Assembly: GCA_937916465.1 (NCBI GenBank)
Contig: CALFTK010000001.1
Location: 1-16,999, forward strand
Direction of reading: 5' to 3'
Length of the DNA stretch: 16,999 nt
DNA from: an uncultured Bacteroidales bacterium
Lineage (GTDB): Bacteria; Bacteroidota; Bacteroidia; Bacteroidales; Bacteroidaceae
In this document: piece by piece, positions 1-7,230 of the stretch
Position numbering within the stretch: position 1 is the first letter of the stretch
Layout: each line of letters begins with the position of its first letter
The notes under the pieces: model-generated
Seen by the model: only the letters and a program-made list of their open reading frames with translations
Told to the model about the DNA's origin: nothing
Database searches by the model: none
Made by a program: the position numbers and the translations under genes

Positions 1-347
1 TCAATAATTATATCAAGGAATATGAATTTTGCATAGGAGCCGGTTATCCTATATCGTTAGATAAAGGTAAACGTTTAGCTTTCTGGTCCTTTCCAAAAGC
101 AAATGATAACATATTAAATATAGTTTCTTCTGGTAAAATAGAGAAGTATCATGTTATAATCCCTGGAATGAAAGGATATATCAAACCTGAATGCGCTGCA
201 AATAATCACTATTTTTTACTATATCAACATATTTCAAAAGATGAAAGATTAAGTAATATAGACAAATCGGATTTATCAGAAAAGATTGTGCAATTATATG
301 AGAACAACAATGGGAATCCAGTGATATTAAAATTCGATTTAAAATAG
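1..347 (+). CDS. C-terminal end of a probable TolB-like 6-bladed beta-propeller protein (partial)
   Basis: An open frame runs in from the left edge (first full codon at 3) and stops with TAG at 345-347, leaving 114 visible residues and no start. The visible part has short alternating hydrophobic and polar stretches (GAGYPISLDKGKRLAFWSFP, then IIPGMKGYIKPECA, ending in NPVILKFDLK), like the last blades of the Bacteroidota-specific BF3164/TolB-like 6-bladed beta-propeller proteins, which are often lipoproteins encoded near exported or peptide-related genes. No catalytic residues can be named. The assignment rests on recalled family resemblance and not on a search. The gene ends 30 bp from the oppositely oriented uvrB. 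Its codons are noticeably richer in A/T (aat, aaa, ata, tta) than those of uvrB next door, which may mean a different history. The reading frame is certain; the family is moderate to weak. Confidence 0.55.
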   Translation, partial: NNYIKEYEFCIGAGYPISLDKGKRLAFWSFPKANDNILNIVSSGKIEKYHVIIPGMKGYIKPECAANNHYFLLYQHISKDERLSNIDKSDLSEKIVQLYENNNGNPVILKFDLK

Positions 348-358
348 ATAATTGTATT

Positions 359-398
359 AAAAAGCGGAAGTATTATACTAATTAACAAGCTCCGCTTT
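359..398 (-). terminator. Intrinsic terminator of uvrB, overlapping its last codons
   Basis: The 8-bp arms AAAGCGGA (361-368) and TCCGCTTT (391-398) are perfectly complementary. The 22-nt loop contains a second small palindrome (AGTA...TACT, 369-379). Read on the minus strand the stem is followed by TTTTT (complement of 359-363), as expected for a Rho-independent terminator of uvrB. The upstream arm is made from the uvrB codons for Lys-Ala-Glu and the stop codon lies in the loop. On the plus strand only TTTAA follows, so it could weakly stop the left-edge gene too. Confidence 0.65.
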
Positions 399-2411
399 AA
401 GAGTCTCTAATTTGAACATCTCATCACGATATTGGGCGGCTTCCAGAAAATCCATCTTGGCAGCCGCTGCTTGCATCAGGCGTTTGGTATTAGCAATAGC
501 CTTATCAAGCTGTTGAGGTGTCATATATTTGGTAACAGGATCTGCCACACTCTGATGAACAGATGGAATAGAATACTCTTTTCTCTCTTTAGTGGTAGTG
601 CTATCCTTTTTGCTCAGTTCTGCCAATGGCGATGTGTTGATGGCCTTTTCAATTTGTTGAGGAGTAATGCCGTGCTCTCTGTTGTATGCCATCTGTTTTT
701 CTCTTCTGCGCTTAGTTTCGTTCATTGTAAGCCGCATACTCTCTGTAATCTTATCGGCATAGAGAATTACCTTGCCGTTTACATTGCGGGCTGCACGTCC
801 GGCAGTCTGGGTAAGAGAACGATGGTCGCGTAAGAATCCCTCTTTGTCTGCATCTATTATGGCTACAAGCGATACTTCCGGCAAATCCAAACCTTCGCGC
901 AACAGATTAACACCCACCATCACATCGTATAGTCCTGCACGCAGGTCGGACATTATCTGAATGCGTTCCATCGTCTCTACATCGCTGTGAATGTAGTTAC
1001 AACGTACTCCGTTCTTAAGCAGATAATCTGTCAACTCTTCCGCCATACGTTTGGTAAGTGTGGTTACCAAAATGCGCTCGTCCCGTTCTATACGAACAGC
1101 AATCTCTTCCATTAAATCGTCTATCTGATTTTTGCTGGGACGCACCTCAATTTCCGGGTCTAAAAGACCTGTAGGACGAATTACCTGGTCCACTATAATT
1201 CCATTGCTCTCTTTCAGTTCGTAATCGGCAGGGGTGGCACTTACGTATATGGTTTGGTTTGTAAGTTCTTTGAACTCTTCAAATTTAAGTGGCCTGTTGT
1301 CTAATGCTGCAGGCAGACGGAAACCGTACTCTACCAGATTTGTCTTTCTGGCTTTATCGCCACCATACATGGCGTGAATTTGTGGTACACTGACGTGACT
1401 TTCGTCAATTACCATAAGGAAATCTTTGGGGAAGAAGTCAAGCAGACAGTAAGGACGTGTTCCGGCTTCTCTGCCATCAAAATAGCGGGAATAGTTCTCT
1501 ATTCCGGAACAGTGACCAAGCTCCTTTATCATCTCCATATCGTATTCCACACGTTCTTGCAATCGTTTGGCTTCCAATTTTTTACCTATCTCTTTGAAAT
1601 ATTCTACCTGGGCAACCAGATCGTCCTGAATACGCCTAATGGCATTCATCTGGCTCTCTTTGGTAGTCATAAATAGGTTTGCGGGGTAGATATTATACTT
1701 TTCGTAGCGTTCTATGCGTTCACCTGTCAATACATCGAACTCTTCTATAGAATCTATTTCGTCATCCCAAAACTGAACACGCAAAGCTATGTCATTGTAA
1801 GCTAAATTTATATCTACATTATCGCCTTTTACGCGAAAACATCCACGAGATAATTCTATGTCGTTTCTGGTGTACAGGCTATCTACCAACTTCATTAAAA
1901 AACGGTTGCGGTCTATTCTATCACCTCTTTTTATCTGAATTACGTTGTTGTAGAAATCGGCAGGATTTCCCATGCCGTATATGCATGATACAGATGAAAC
2001 AACTATTACATCTTTTCTGCCGGAAAGCAGTGATGATGTTGCAGACAGTCGTAGTTTGTCTATCTCATCATTGATGGCTAAATCTTTTTCTATATATGTA
2101 TCGGTAGATGGAATGTATGCCTCCGGTTGATAATAATCGTAATAAGAAACGTAGTATTCAACGGCATTTTCAGGGAAAAAACTTTTGAATTCACTATATA
2201 GTTGCGCAGCTAATGTTTTGTTATGGCTTAACACTAAGGTGGGGCGGCCTATGTTTTTTATTACGTTTGCTATTGTAAACGTTTTACCCGAACCGGTTAC
2301 GCCTAACAGTGTTTGTGCGGCTACTCCGTTCTTTATACCTTCGGTCAACTGCTTTATGGCTTCAGGCTGATCGCCGGTTGGTTTATATGGTGCAACTAAT
2401 TTGAATTCCAT
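378..2411 (-). CDS. uvrB: UvrB, excinuclease ABC subunit B
   Basis: UvrB receives damaged DNA from UvrA, opens the helix locally using ATP, verifies the lesion and recruits UvrC for dual incision in nucleotide excision repair; it acts in the cytoplasm. The 677-residue product is the normal length. Visible features are the Walker A motif GVTGSGKT (residues 37-44), the aromatic beta-hairpin region that grips DNA (YYVSYYDYYQPEAYIP, about 86-101), the helicase motif II DESH (336-339), the C-terminal helicase half with the QTAGRAARN motif VI, and a UVR domain at the extreme C-terminus that contacts UvrC. The start is the ATG at 2409-2411, giving MEFKLVAPYKPTGDQ as in relatives; an upstream TTG (2418-2420) would add only three residues and lies inside the promoter box. 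It is divergent from bamD. Its partner uvrA lies at 9438, on the other strand. Certain. Confidence 0.98.
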   Translation of the reverse strand: MEFKLVAPYKPTGDQPEAIKQLTEGIKNGVAAQTLLGVTGSGKTFTIANVIKNIGRPTLVLSHNKTLAAQLYSEFKSFFPENAVEYYVSYYDYYQPEAYIPSTDTYIEKDLAINDEIDKLRLSATSSLLSGRKDVIVVSSVSCIYGMGNPADFYNNVIQIKRGDRIDRNRFLMKLVDSLYTRNDIELSRGCFRVKGDNVDINLAYNDIALRVQFWDDEIDSIEEFDVLTGERIERYEKYNIYPANLFMTTKESQMNAIRRIQDDLVAQVEYFKEIGKKLEAKRLQERVEYDMEMIKELGHCSGIENYSRYFDGREAGTRPYCLLDFFPKDFLMVIDESHVSVPQIHAMYGGDKARKTNLVEYGFRLPAALDNRPLKFEEFKELTNQTIYVSATPADYELKESNGIIVDQVIRPTGLLDPEIEVRPSKNQIDDLMEEIAVRIERDERILVTTLTKRMAEELTDYLLKNGVRCNYIHSDVETMERIQIMSDLRAGLYDVMVGVNLLREGLDLPEVSLVAIIDADKEGFLRDHRSLTQTAGRAARNVNGKVILYADKITESMRLTMNETKRRREKQMAYNREHGITPQQIEKAINTSPLAELSKKDSTTTKERKEYSIPSVHQSVADPVTKYMTPQQLDKAIANTKRLMQAAAAKMDFLEAAQYRDEMFKLETLKAELVN

Positions 2412-2417
2412 AAAGTG

Positions 2418-2425
2418 CAAAGGTA
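2418..2425 (-). promoter_or_regulatory. Bacteroides-type -7 promoter box of uvrB
   Basis: The minus strand reads TACCTTTG followed by C, a perfect match to the Bacteroidota -7 consensus TAnnTTTG. Its last base is only 6 nt before the A of the uvrB ATG (2411), so the predicted 5' UTR is just a few nucleotides. No convincing TTG/TTTG -33 element is seen at 19-21 nt spacing. Confidence rests on the perfect match and the position. Confidence 0.55.
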
Positions 2426-2496
2426 CTTATAAATTTGATTACAGCCATAATGCGTAGCTTCTATAACAAATCATAACATTTAATTACTATTTGATG

Positions 2497-2527
2497 GTTG
2501 TTTTTTCACACTTTATGAGTAACTTTG
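2497..2527 (+). promoter_or_regulatory. Promoter of bamD-rpoZ
   Basis: GTTG (2497-2500), a -33-like element, is followed by 19 nt and a perfect -7 box TAACTTTG (2520-2527), then C. The bamD ATG is at 2537, so the transcript would start within a few bases of the start codon. No ribosome-binding site is possible in so short a leader. Confidence 0.6.
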
Positions 2528-2536
2528 CCGATTGAA

Positions 2537-3349
2537 ATGAAAAGAATAAAATTGAACATACTATTTCTGGTGCTCTGCGCAGTTGTGTTGGGCAGTTGTT
2601 CGGGTTATAACAAGATTATGAAGGCTTCGGACTACAATGCTAAATATAACCTTGCGAAATCACTGTATGTGGAGGGTAGATATACTAATTGCAGTTCCAT
2701 ATTGGAAGAGTGTGTTATAATGTTGCGTGGTACAGCACAGGCGGAAGAGGTTGTCTATATGCTTGCTAATTGTTACTACAATCTGTCTGACTATATATCG
2801 GCAGCGCAGTATTTTAAGAACTGCTACATGACATATCCCAATGGTGTATATTCAGAGCAGAGTCGTTTTTATTGTGGTAAGAGCCTTTTCTTGGATACTC
2901 CGGATCCAAGATTGGACCCAACAAGTACATATCAGGCTATTGAAGAACTTCAGGTGTTTGTGGAAGGTTATCCTGAAAGCAGTCACCGCGCAGAAGCGGA
3001 AGATATGATTTTCAATATGTATGACCGCTTGGTTGAAAAGGAATACAAAACAGCAACTTTGTATTACAATATGGGAAATTATTTAGGTAACAATTATCAA
3101 GCTTGTGTGATAGTATCACAGAATGCTTTGTTGGATTTCCCATCATCAAAATATAGAGAAGATTTGTCTTTCTTAATTTACAAGGCTAAATTCCAAATGG
3201 CAGAAGAGAGCGTCTTGGAAAAGAAAATGGACAGATACAGAGATGCAATTGATGAATATTATGCGTTCAAGAACGATTTTCCTGAAAGTGATTATATGAA
3301 AGAGGCGGAAAAAATGTTCCAGAAGGCTACTAAATATGTAAACGATTAA
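2537..3349 (+). CDS. bamD: BamD-like outer-membrane assembly lipoprotein
   Basis: BamD is the essential lipoprotein of the Bam complex, anchored to the periplasmic face of the outer membrane, that helps BamA fold and insert beta-barrel proteins. The 270-residue product has a lipoprotein signal: a basic start (MKRIK), a hydrophobic core (ILFLVLCAVVL) and a lipobox ending LGSC, with Cys21 as the lipidated residue. The rest is helical TPR-like repeats typical of BamD/ComL: alternating YxxAKxLYxEGRYxxC, MLANCYYNLSDYxxAAQYF and FVEGYPESSHRAEAEDM units, with a final repeat ending FPESDYMKEAEKMF. The ATG at 2537 is preferred; an in-frame TTG at 2525 sits inside the -7 box and would wrongly extend the signal peptide. 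It is followed after 10 nt by rpoZ, an order common in Bacteroidota. Confident. Confidence 0.9.
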   Translation: MKRIKLNILFLVLCAVVLGSCSGYNKIMKASDYNAKYNLAKSLYVEGRYTNCSSILEECVIMLRGTAQAEEVVYMLANCYYNLSDYISAAQYFKNCYMTYPNGVYSEQSRFYCGKSLFLDTPDPRLDPTSTYQAIEELQVFVEGYPESSHRAEAEDMIFNMYDRLVEKEYKTATLYYNMGNYLGNNYQACVIVSQNALLDFPSSKYREDLSFLIYKAKFQMAEESVLEKKMDRYRDAIDEYYAFKNDFPESDYMKEAEKMFQKATKYVND

Positions 3350-3359
3350 TAACAACAAT

Positions 3360-3692
3360 ATGGATTTCAAAAAGACTAATGCTCCAACCAACACCGTTAC
3401 TCGCGATTTGGTTGATTATGTAAAAGAGACAGACAATATCTATGAAAGCGTTGCTATCATAGGCAAACGTTCTAATCAGATTGCTGTAGAAATGAAAGAT
3501 GAACTTAAACAGAAGCTTGATGAGTTCAGCACATCGACAGATAATTTGGAAGAGATGTTTGAAAACAGAGAGCAGATAGATATATCTCGCTATTATGAGC
3601 GTCTTCCAAAACCAACGCTTATTGCTGCTCAGGAATTTATAGAAGGAAAGGTGTATTTCCGCAATCCTGTGAAAGAGAAAGATAATTTTTAA
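3360..3692 (+). CDS. rpoZ: RNA polymerase omega subunit, Bacteroidota/Rpb6 type
   Basis: Omega (homologous to eukaryotic RPB6) binds the beta-prime C-terminus and aids RNA polymerase assembly. The 110-residue product carries the conserved core: TRDLVDYVKETDNIYESVAIIGKRSNQIAVEMKDEL (roughly residues 15-50), where the GKRSNQIA stretch is the family signature for contacting beta-prime. The remainder (about 60-105) is an extended acidic and aromatic tail, seen in Bacteroidota omegas, with EEMFENREQIDISRYYERLPKPTLIAAQEF. The start at 3360 leaves only 10 nt after the bamD stop, with no promoter or terminator between, so the two are co-transcribed. A hairpin after the stop (3711-3750) may reduce read-through to the DUF4293 gene. 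Family assignment is firm. Confidence 0.88.
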   Translation: MDFKKTNAPTNTVTRDLVDYVKETDNIYESVAIIGKRSNQIAVEMKDELKQKLDEFSTSTDNLEEMFENREQIDISRYYERLPKPTLIAAQEFIEGKVYFRNPVKEKDNF

Positions 3693-3710
3693 ATTGTAAC
3701 ATAGATTTAT

Positions 3711-3750
3711 AGGGCTTCTCTGTATTTATATGTAGAGAGGCCTTTATTAT
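3711..3750 (+). terminator. Hairpin with weak U-tract after rpoZ (terminator or attenuator)
   Basis: GGCTTCTCT (3713-3721) pairs with AGAGAGGCC (3734-3742) over 9 bp with one G-T wobble, with a 12-nt AT-rich loop. It is followed by TTTATTAT. The T tract is imperfect, and the hairpin ends 8-15 nt before the ATG of the DUF4293 gene. Partial termination or mRNA-end protection for bamD-rpoZ is therefore as likely as full termination. Confidence 0.55.
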
Positions 3751-3757
3751 ACCGATT

Positions 3758-4231
3758 ATGAATATAGAAAAATACGTTCATCAGATTTGGCTTATAGCAA
3801 TATGCTTGCTGCTTCTATTTGGTCTGTTTATGCCTATAGGACAGTTTTCTAATCAGGAGGGTGCCACAGCGCTTTTGACAAACTTTAGAATGAATTACGT
3901 GGAGGGTGTTCATGGAACCGGAATGTGGGCGTTGGCCGTTATACAGATTTTTGCTTTGGCTATAGCTGTTTTTGAATTGTTGCTTTCAGGTTTTAGAAAC
4001 TTTGTATTGCAGAAAAGGTTGATTGTATTATTGTCATTATTGCTTATAGGTTACTACATTGTATATCTAATCTATGTATTATTGGCAAAAGGCGATGCAT
4101 CGTTTATTCCATTATGGGCAGCATCATTCCCCTTGATATCGCTTATTTTTTGCTATATGACCTTTCATGGGGTGCAGAAAGCAGAAGCTGATATAATAGC
4201 TCGTGCAAGTGGATTTAGATTGAGAGACTGA
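3758..4231 (+). CDS. DUF4293 family integral membrane protein
   Basis: This is a 157-residue protein with four predicted transmembrane helices: about residues 10-27, 55-77, 88-110 and 115-138. A periplasmic or loop segment (about 28-53) contains a conserved-looking Gly/Asn stretch, and a short charged C-terminal tail ends FRLRD. Size, four-helix layout, tail and position right after bamD-rpoZ match the Bacteroidota DUF4293 family, whose function is not known. There is no signal peptide beyond the first helix and no catalytic motif. It starts 65 nt after the rpoZ stop, beyond a hairpin, and has no good -7 box of its own (the closest is TAGATTTA at 3702-3709), so it probably depends on read-through from the bamD promoter. 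Its last codons form the left arm of the terminator that follows. Confidence 0.75.
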   Translation: MNIEKYVHQIWLIAICLLLLFGLFMPIGQFSNQEGATALLTNFRMNYVEGVHGTGMWALAVIQIFALAIAVFELLLSGFRNFVLQKRLIVLLSLLLIGYYIVYLIYVLLAKGDASFIPLWAASFPLISLIFCYMTFHGVQKAEADIIARASGFRLRD

Positions 4232-4250
4232 TACGGTCTCTCTTTTCTTT
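4222..4250 (+). terminator. Intrinsic terminator of the bamD-rpoZ-DUF4293 unit
   Basis: A perfect 7-bp stem, GAGAGAC (4222-4228) with GTCTCTC (4236-4242), has a 7-nt loop and is followed by TTTTCTTT. The 5' arm consists of the last codons of the DUF4293 gene and its TGA stop (4229-4231) lies in the loop. The tract runs into the stop codon of the convergent PorT-like gene, so this element separates the two units. Confidence 0.75.
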
Positions 4251-4947
4251 ATCTGCTCAGTGAAAATATATAGACTGCACGAAGTGATATGCTGCTATTT
4301 GCAGAACGTGCAAAGTAATCTCTTTTGGAGTTGTTATATATGTCTGACAATCCAAAATAGTATCGACCTTCCAAACCAAAAGATCCTATACCGGTCTTCA
4401 TCTCAACGCCTATACCGCCTGCAATACCATATTCAAAGTTGTTGTCAAGTTCTTTGCCGTATTGTTCAATAACATTGTTAGGGCGGTTGGAAACATCCCA
4501 AGGCAGTTTGCCACCATAGTACTCTTTATCGCCTATAGAAAACCCTATCTGTGGACCAATATTCAAATATCCTTGAAATCCGCGATATTCACGTCCAACA
4601 CCAAGATGCGTAAAGAAAGGTATTTCAATATAATTGATAACTCTGGTGTATTCATTACCGGAACCATCTTCAATCAGTTCAGTCCAACCACGTTGTGCAA
4701 AGTTTACTTCAAGTTGGGTGGCACTTATTAGCCAAAAGTATTTTTCTGAAGTATATCTAAGCAGAAAACCGCCGGTTAATCCCGGACTGAAAGTCTGTTT
4801 GATAGTTGGCACAAAAGATACACTGCTGGTACTTGCACCACCGGTAAAACCTGCCGAAAATACATTTCTTAAGTCGCCTATCTGTGCTTTTGCTGATATG
4901 GTGATAAGCAACATTACAATTAGCGGAACAAACTTTGTCTTTTTCAT
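4249..4947 (-). CDS. PorT-like outer-membrane beta-barrel protein
   Basis: This 232-residue exported protein has a clear signal peptide (MKKTKF, then VPLIVMLLITISAKA, cleavage before Gln22). The mature part is made of alternating amphipathic strands rich in Gly and aromatic residues, for example GFTGGASTSSVSFVP, GLTGGFLLRYTSEKYFWL, FGLEGRYYFGLSDIY, and a final strand SSISLRAVYIFSLSR. This fits the eight-stranded PorT/OMP_b-brl_2 family of Bacteroidota. PorT family members are often of unknown role; the founding PorT takes part in type IX secretion, but this copy should not be taken as that orthologue. Its ATG overlaps the stop of the upstream LysM gene in the tetramer ATGA (4944-4947), implying translational coupling and a shared envelope role. 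The family call is good; the function is unknown. Confidence 0.75.
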   Translation of the reverse strand: MKKTKFVPLIVMLLITISAKAQIGDLRNVFSAGFTGGASTSSVSFVPTIKQTFSPGLTGGFLLRYTSEKYFWLISATQLEVNFAQRGWTELIEDGSGNEYTRVINYIEIPFFTHLGVGREYRGFQGYLNIGPQIGFSIGDKEYYGGKLPWDVSNRPNNVIEQYGKELDNNFEYGIAGGIGVEMKTGIGSFGLEGRYYFGLSDIYNNSKRDYFARSANSSISLRAVYIFSLSR

Positions 4948-6773
4948 TTGTCGAAGTCAATTTTTGATACTTTGTAATCGTTTGACAAATGTACAAAGAA
5001 TACTTTGCGGTTAATAAATCCGCCCCAGTTGTTTACTCGTTCAAATTTGAAACCCATCTGTACCGGAGTGGTCTTGATTTCGTCCAGATGATTGCTGAAA
5101 TCTGTACCGAATGTAGCTAAGCCCTTTAAAAAGTAGTATGCCATGTCATACCCATACGAAGCAAAGCTTGGATAGCTTATCATCATCTGTCGGTTAAATG
5201 CCTTGCGGAAATTTGAATTGAACTGTTCTGCTTCCGGTAGTGTGTTGTTTGTGTAGAACCAACTGTAGAACCATGTGTCAATTTCATAAAACTCTTCCAG
5301 GTGGTTTGAAGCATATATCTGGTATTCAGGATAACCGAATAGATGTGTCTGTACACCTTCCGGCTTGTTCCTGTTTACCAACTGAAGTACAGGCAGGATG
5401 TCTGTTAAAGGTGCACTTGAACTTGAATTTATTACAAATATGTTGTGGCGTTCAGCGTCAAGAGCATCTATGTATTGTTGTGATGCTGTATCTATCGGCA
5501 TGGTAATATGAGGAATGTTTGCACCATCCAAACTCAACTTTAAGCCATCAATAAATTCATTCTTTTTAAATTCGCCATCGTCTAAAATTATAACCTTGGA
5601 ATTGGGGAACTGAATTAGGAAATGGTCATATATCTCCTGCATAAAATAACTTTGAGGAGTATTCAACTGGAAAACGTATGGGTTCTTATATACATCGTCT
5701 GCATTAGCACTTATTGGAAGTACCAAAGGGATGCAGTTTTTAGCAGAGTAGTCGGAAACTTCTGTTATATGATTGTTGAATTTTGGACCAAAAATAATAT
5801 TCACTCCCTCCATTTTGTTACTTTCAAGCAATGGTTTGATGGATTTGTTTTCATCTTCTGAATCCATAACAACAAGTTCTACCGATACATTTTCCTGTTT
5901 TAGCTTTTCAAGTGCCATCAGTACACCCTGATAAAACTCAATCATCTTCTTCTGCTCAGTTGTAGCTGAATCGTTGAGTTCGAAAGGAAGTATAAGAGCA
6001 GCCTTTATTTTCTCTAAATGGGTGGTCTGGTCTTCATTTAGTGTAAACAGGGTCTCGTCATCAAGCATCTCTATCTGCTTAATAGCCTCTTGTCGCTCCT
6101 GATTGTTTTGCTGTATCTCTTCTTTTGTGTATGGAATATTGATAACATCGCCTACACGCAGTTTGTTATATCGTAATTCAGGATTTGCATCAATCAATTC
6201 TGATTGACTTATTCCATAAAGTTTGCATATTCTGTATATGGTCTCTTTCCTTTTTACGGTATGGGTAGATTTGTATTTGCTTATTTCGGTCGATAGAGTC
6301 TCTGTAGCCTCTAACGCCTGCTGTGGAATGTTGTCACCGGCTGCCTCCAATGTGGATTTTAATGGTTCTTCGTCAGTAGGAGCAGGAATTACAATAACTT
6401 GTCCTGCTTTGAATTGTTCTACGGAAAGACCTGGGTTTGCATCGCATATATTCTTAACAGATACCCTATTTTCTACTGATAGCCTGTATAGCGTTTCGCC
6501 CGGCTGAATAGTATGGAAACGCTGCTCGTTGTTGCTTTCACGCTTTTGTGGTATTTTTAGTTCCTGACCAACCTTTATTACCTTTTCACTACCGGGATTT
6601 AGTTGGATAATTTCATCTTCTGTAACATTGTACATTCTTGAAATAGAGTATAATCCCTGTCCTTTTGTGACTGTGTGCAGGAAATATCTTGAATCTTGTG
6701 CAAAAACTGTTGATACAATACATAGTGTGCACGCAAAGACTAATTGTTTGGCTAACCTTTTTATCATTTTCAT
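4944..6773 (-). CDS. LysM-repeat periplasmic protein with a periplasmic-binding-protein-like domain
   Basis: This 609-residue exported protein has a signal peptide at residues 1-25 (ending VFAQ, no lipobox Cys). Three LysM repeats follow (about 29-75, 85-131 and 169-215), each with the xxHTVxxxETxYxI...NP...xxGxxIxIP pattern that binds peptidoglycan glycan strands. After a linker, residues 255-609 resemble a type 1 periplasmic binding protein (amino-acid ABC-transporter substrate-binding fold): IKAALILPF start, EFYQGVLMAL, NIIFGPKFN, IPLVLPIS, KVIILDD and SYGYDMAYYFLKGL. No permease genes are nearby, so transport is unlikely; a cell-wall structural or sensing role is inferred. The start is the ATG at 6771-6773, which gives a proper signal peptide; the frame is open up to 6836 but that part crosses the promoter. 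It overlaps the next gene by 4 nt. Confidence 0.82.
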   Translation of the reverse strand: MKMIKRLAKQLVFACTLCIVSTVFAQDSRYFLHTVTKGQGLYSISRMYNVTEDEIIQLNPGSEKVIKVGQELKIPQKRESNNEQRFHTIQPGETLYRLSVENRVSVKNICDANPGLSVEQFKAGQVIVIPAPTDEEPLKSTLEAAGDNIPQQALEATETLSTEISKYKSTHTVKRKETIYRICKLYGISQSELIDANPELRYNKLRVGDVINIPYTKEEIQQNNQERQEAIKQIEMLDDETLFTLNEDQTTHLEKIKAALILPFELNDSATTEQKKMIEFYQGVLMALEKLKQENVSVELVVMDSEDENKSIKPLLESNKMEGVNIIFGPKFNNHITEVSDYSAKNCIPLVLPISANADDVYKNPYVFQLNTPQSYFMQEIYDHFLIQFPNSKVIILDDGEFKKNEFIDGLKLSLDGANIPHITMPIDTASQQYIDALDAERHNIFVINSSSSAPLTDILPVLQLVNRNKPEGVQTHLFGYPEYQIYASNHLEEFYEIDTWFYSWFYTNNTLPEAEQFNSNFRKAFNRQMMISYPSFASYGYDMAYYFLKGLATFGTDFSNHLDEIKTTPVQMGFKFERVNNWGGFINRKVFFVHLSNDYKVSKIDFDK

Positions 6774-6794
6774 TGTTATTTTGCTTCTATAGTG

Positions 6795-6802
6795 CAAAAG
6801 TA
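6795..6802 (-). promoter_or_regulatory. -7 promoter box of the LysM-PorT operon
   Basis: The minus strand reads TACTTTTG then C, a perfect TAnnTTTG match, 21 nt before the ATG at 6773. No TTG-type -33 element is visible at the usual spacing. Its upstream region overlaps that of the divergent promoter at 6836-6843. Confidence 0.5.
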
Positions 6803-6823
6803 AGTAAAAAATAGTAGTTCGTA

Positions 6824-6836
6824 ATGCATTTTGCAT
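6824..6836. repeat. Short inverted repeat between divergent promoters
   Basis: ATGCA (6824-6828) and TGCAT (6832-6836) form a palindrome with a 3-nt spacer. It lies where the -33 region of the LysM promoter should be and touches the first base of the -7 box of the divergent 6851 gene. It could be an operator, but such a short palindrome can also arise by chance. Confidence 0.25.
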
Positions 6837-6843
6837 AACTTTG
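6836..6843 (+). promoter_or_regulatory. -7 promoter box of the small exported-protein gene
   Basis: TAACTTTG then C is a perfect Bacteroides -7 match that ends 7 nt before the ATG at 6851. The transcript should begin only a few nucleotides before the start codon. No clear -33 element is seen 19-21 nt upstream. Confidence 0.5.
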
Positions 6844-6850
6844 CGTTGTT

Positions 6851-7204
6851 ATGAGGTATATGTTGATGATAATTCTGCCAATATTGTGTTGTTTGTTCTC
6901 AATGACCAATAACACTGCAGTTGAAACCGCCACTGTTTCATTTGATATAAATTGTCAAATTGAGAGCGAGGTGGTGCAACATTCTGATATGGTGGCAGTA
7001 CTGACATTTGAGAATAATACAATAACTATACTTCATCATCCTTCAAAATTGAATCATACACGTTCGGAATGTTATCAATACAATGCAAAATTTCTGACTG
7101 GAAAGTCGAATATCTCCTACGTATTGTCGCATAATTCCGCTTTGCATGGTTTTTTCAGGTCAACAGACAAATATGTGTATGCCATACACAGAATAATCAT
7201 TTAG
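6851..7204 (+). CDS. Unrecognised small exported protein
   Basis: The 117-residue product is not one I recognise. Residues 1-18 form a hydrophobic leader with a single Arg (MRYMLMIILPILCCLFSM), so export to the periplasm is likely; the two Cys at 13-14 do not sit in a standard lipobox. The mature part is a mixture of beta-like stretches (TATVSFDINCQ, MVAVLTFENNTITILHH) and is rich in His, Ser, Tyr and Asn, with two further Cys (about residues 35 and 76) that could form a disulfide. It ends in a hydrophobic/basic YAIHRIII. Support for its being real is the perfect promoter box directly before the ATG, the signal sequence and the free intergenic position. It lies between the divergent LysM gene and nhaD; no function is proposed. 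Alternative starts are Met4 and Met6. Confidence 0.6.
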   Translation: MRYMLMIILPILCCLFSMTNNTAVETATVSFDINCQIESEVVQHSDMVAVLTFENNTITILHHPSKLNHTRSECYQYNAKFLTGKSNISYVLSHNSALHGFFRSTDKYVYAIHRIII

Positions 7205-7230
7205 CGTTTTTATACAACTTTTTTTTTATG

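Noticed and set aside
432..833. A 133-codon plus-strand frame opposite uvrB
   Set aside because: Antisense to the conserved C-terminal half of uvrB. The product has no domain and no upstream promoter box.
2525..2536. TTG start for bamD
   Set aside because: The TTG is part of the TAACTTTG promoter box and the ATG at 2537 gives a normal lipoprotein signal.
6774..6836. N-terminal extension of the LysM protein to 6836
   Set aside because: The added residues would precede a normal signal peptide and cross the perfect -7 box at 6795-6802; the ATG at 6773 is better.
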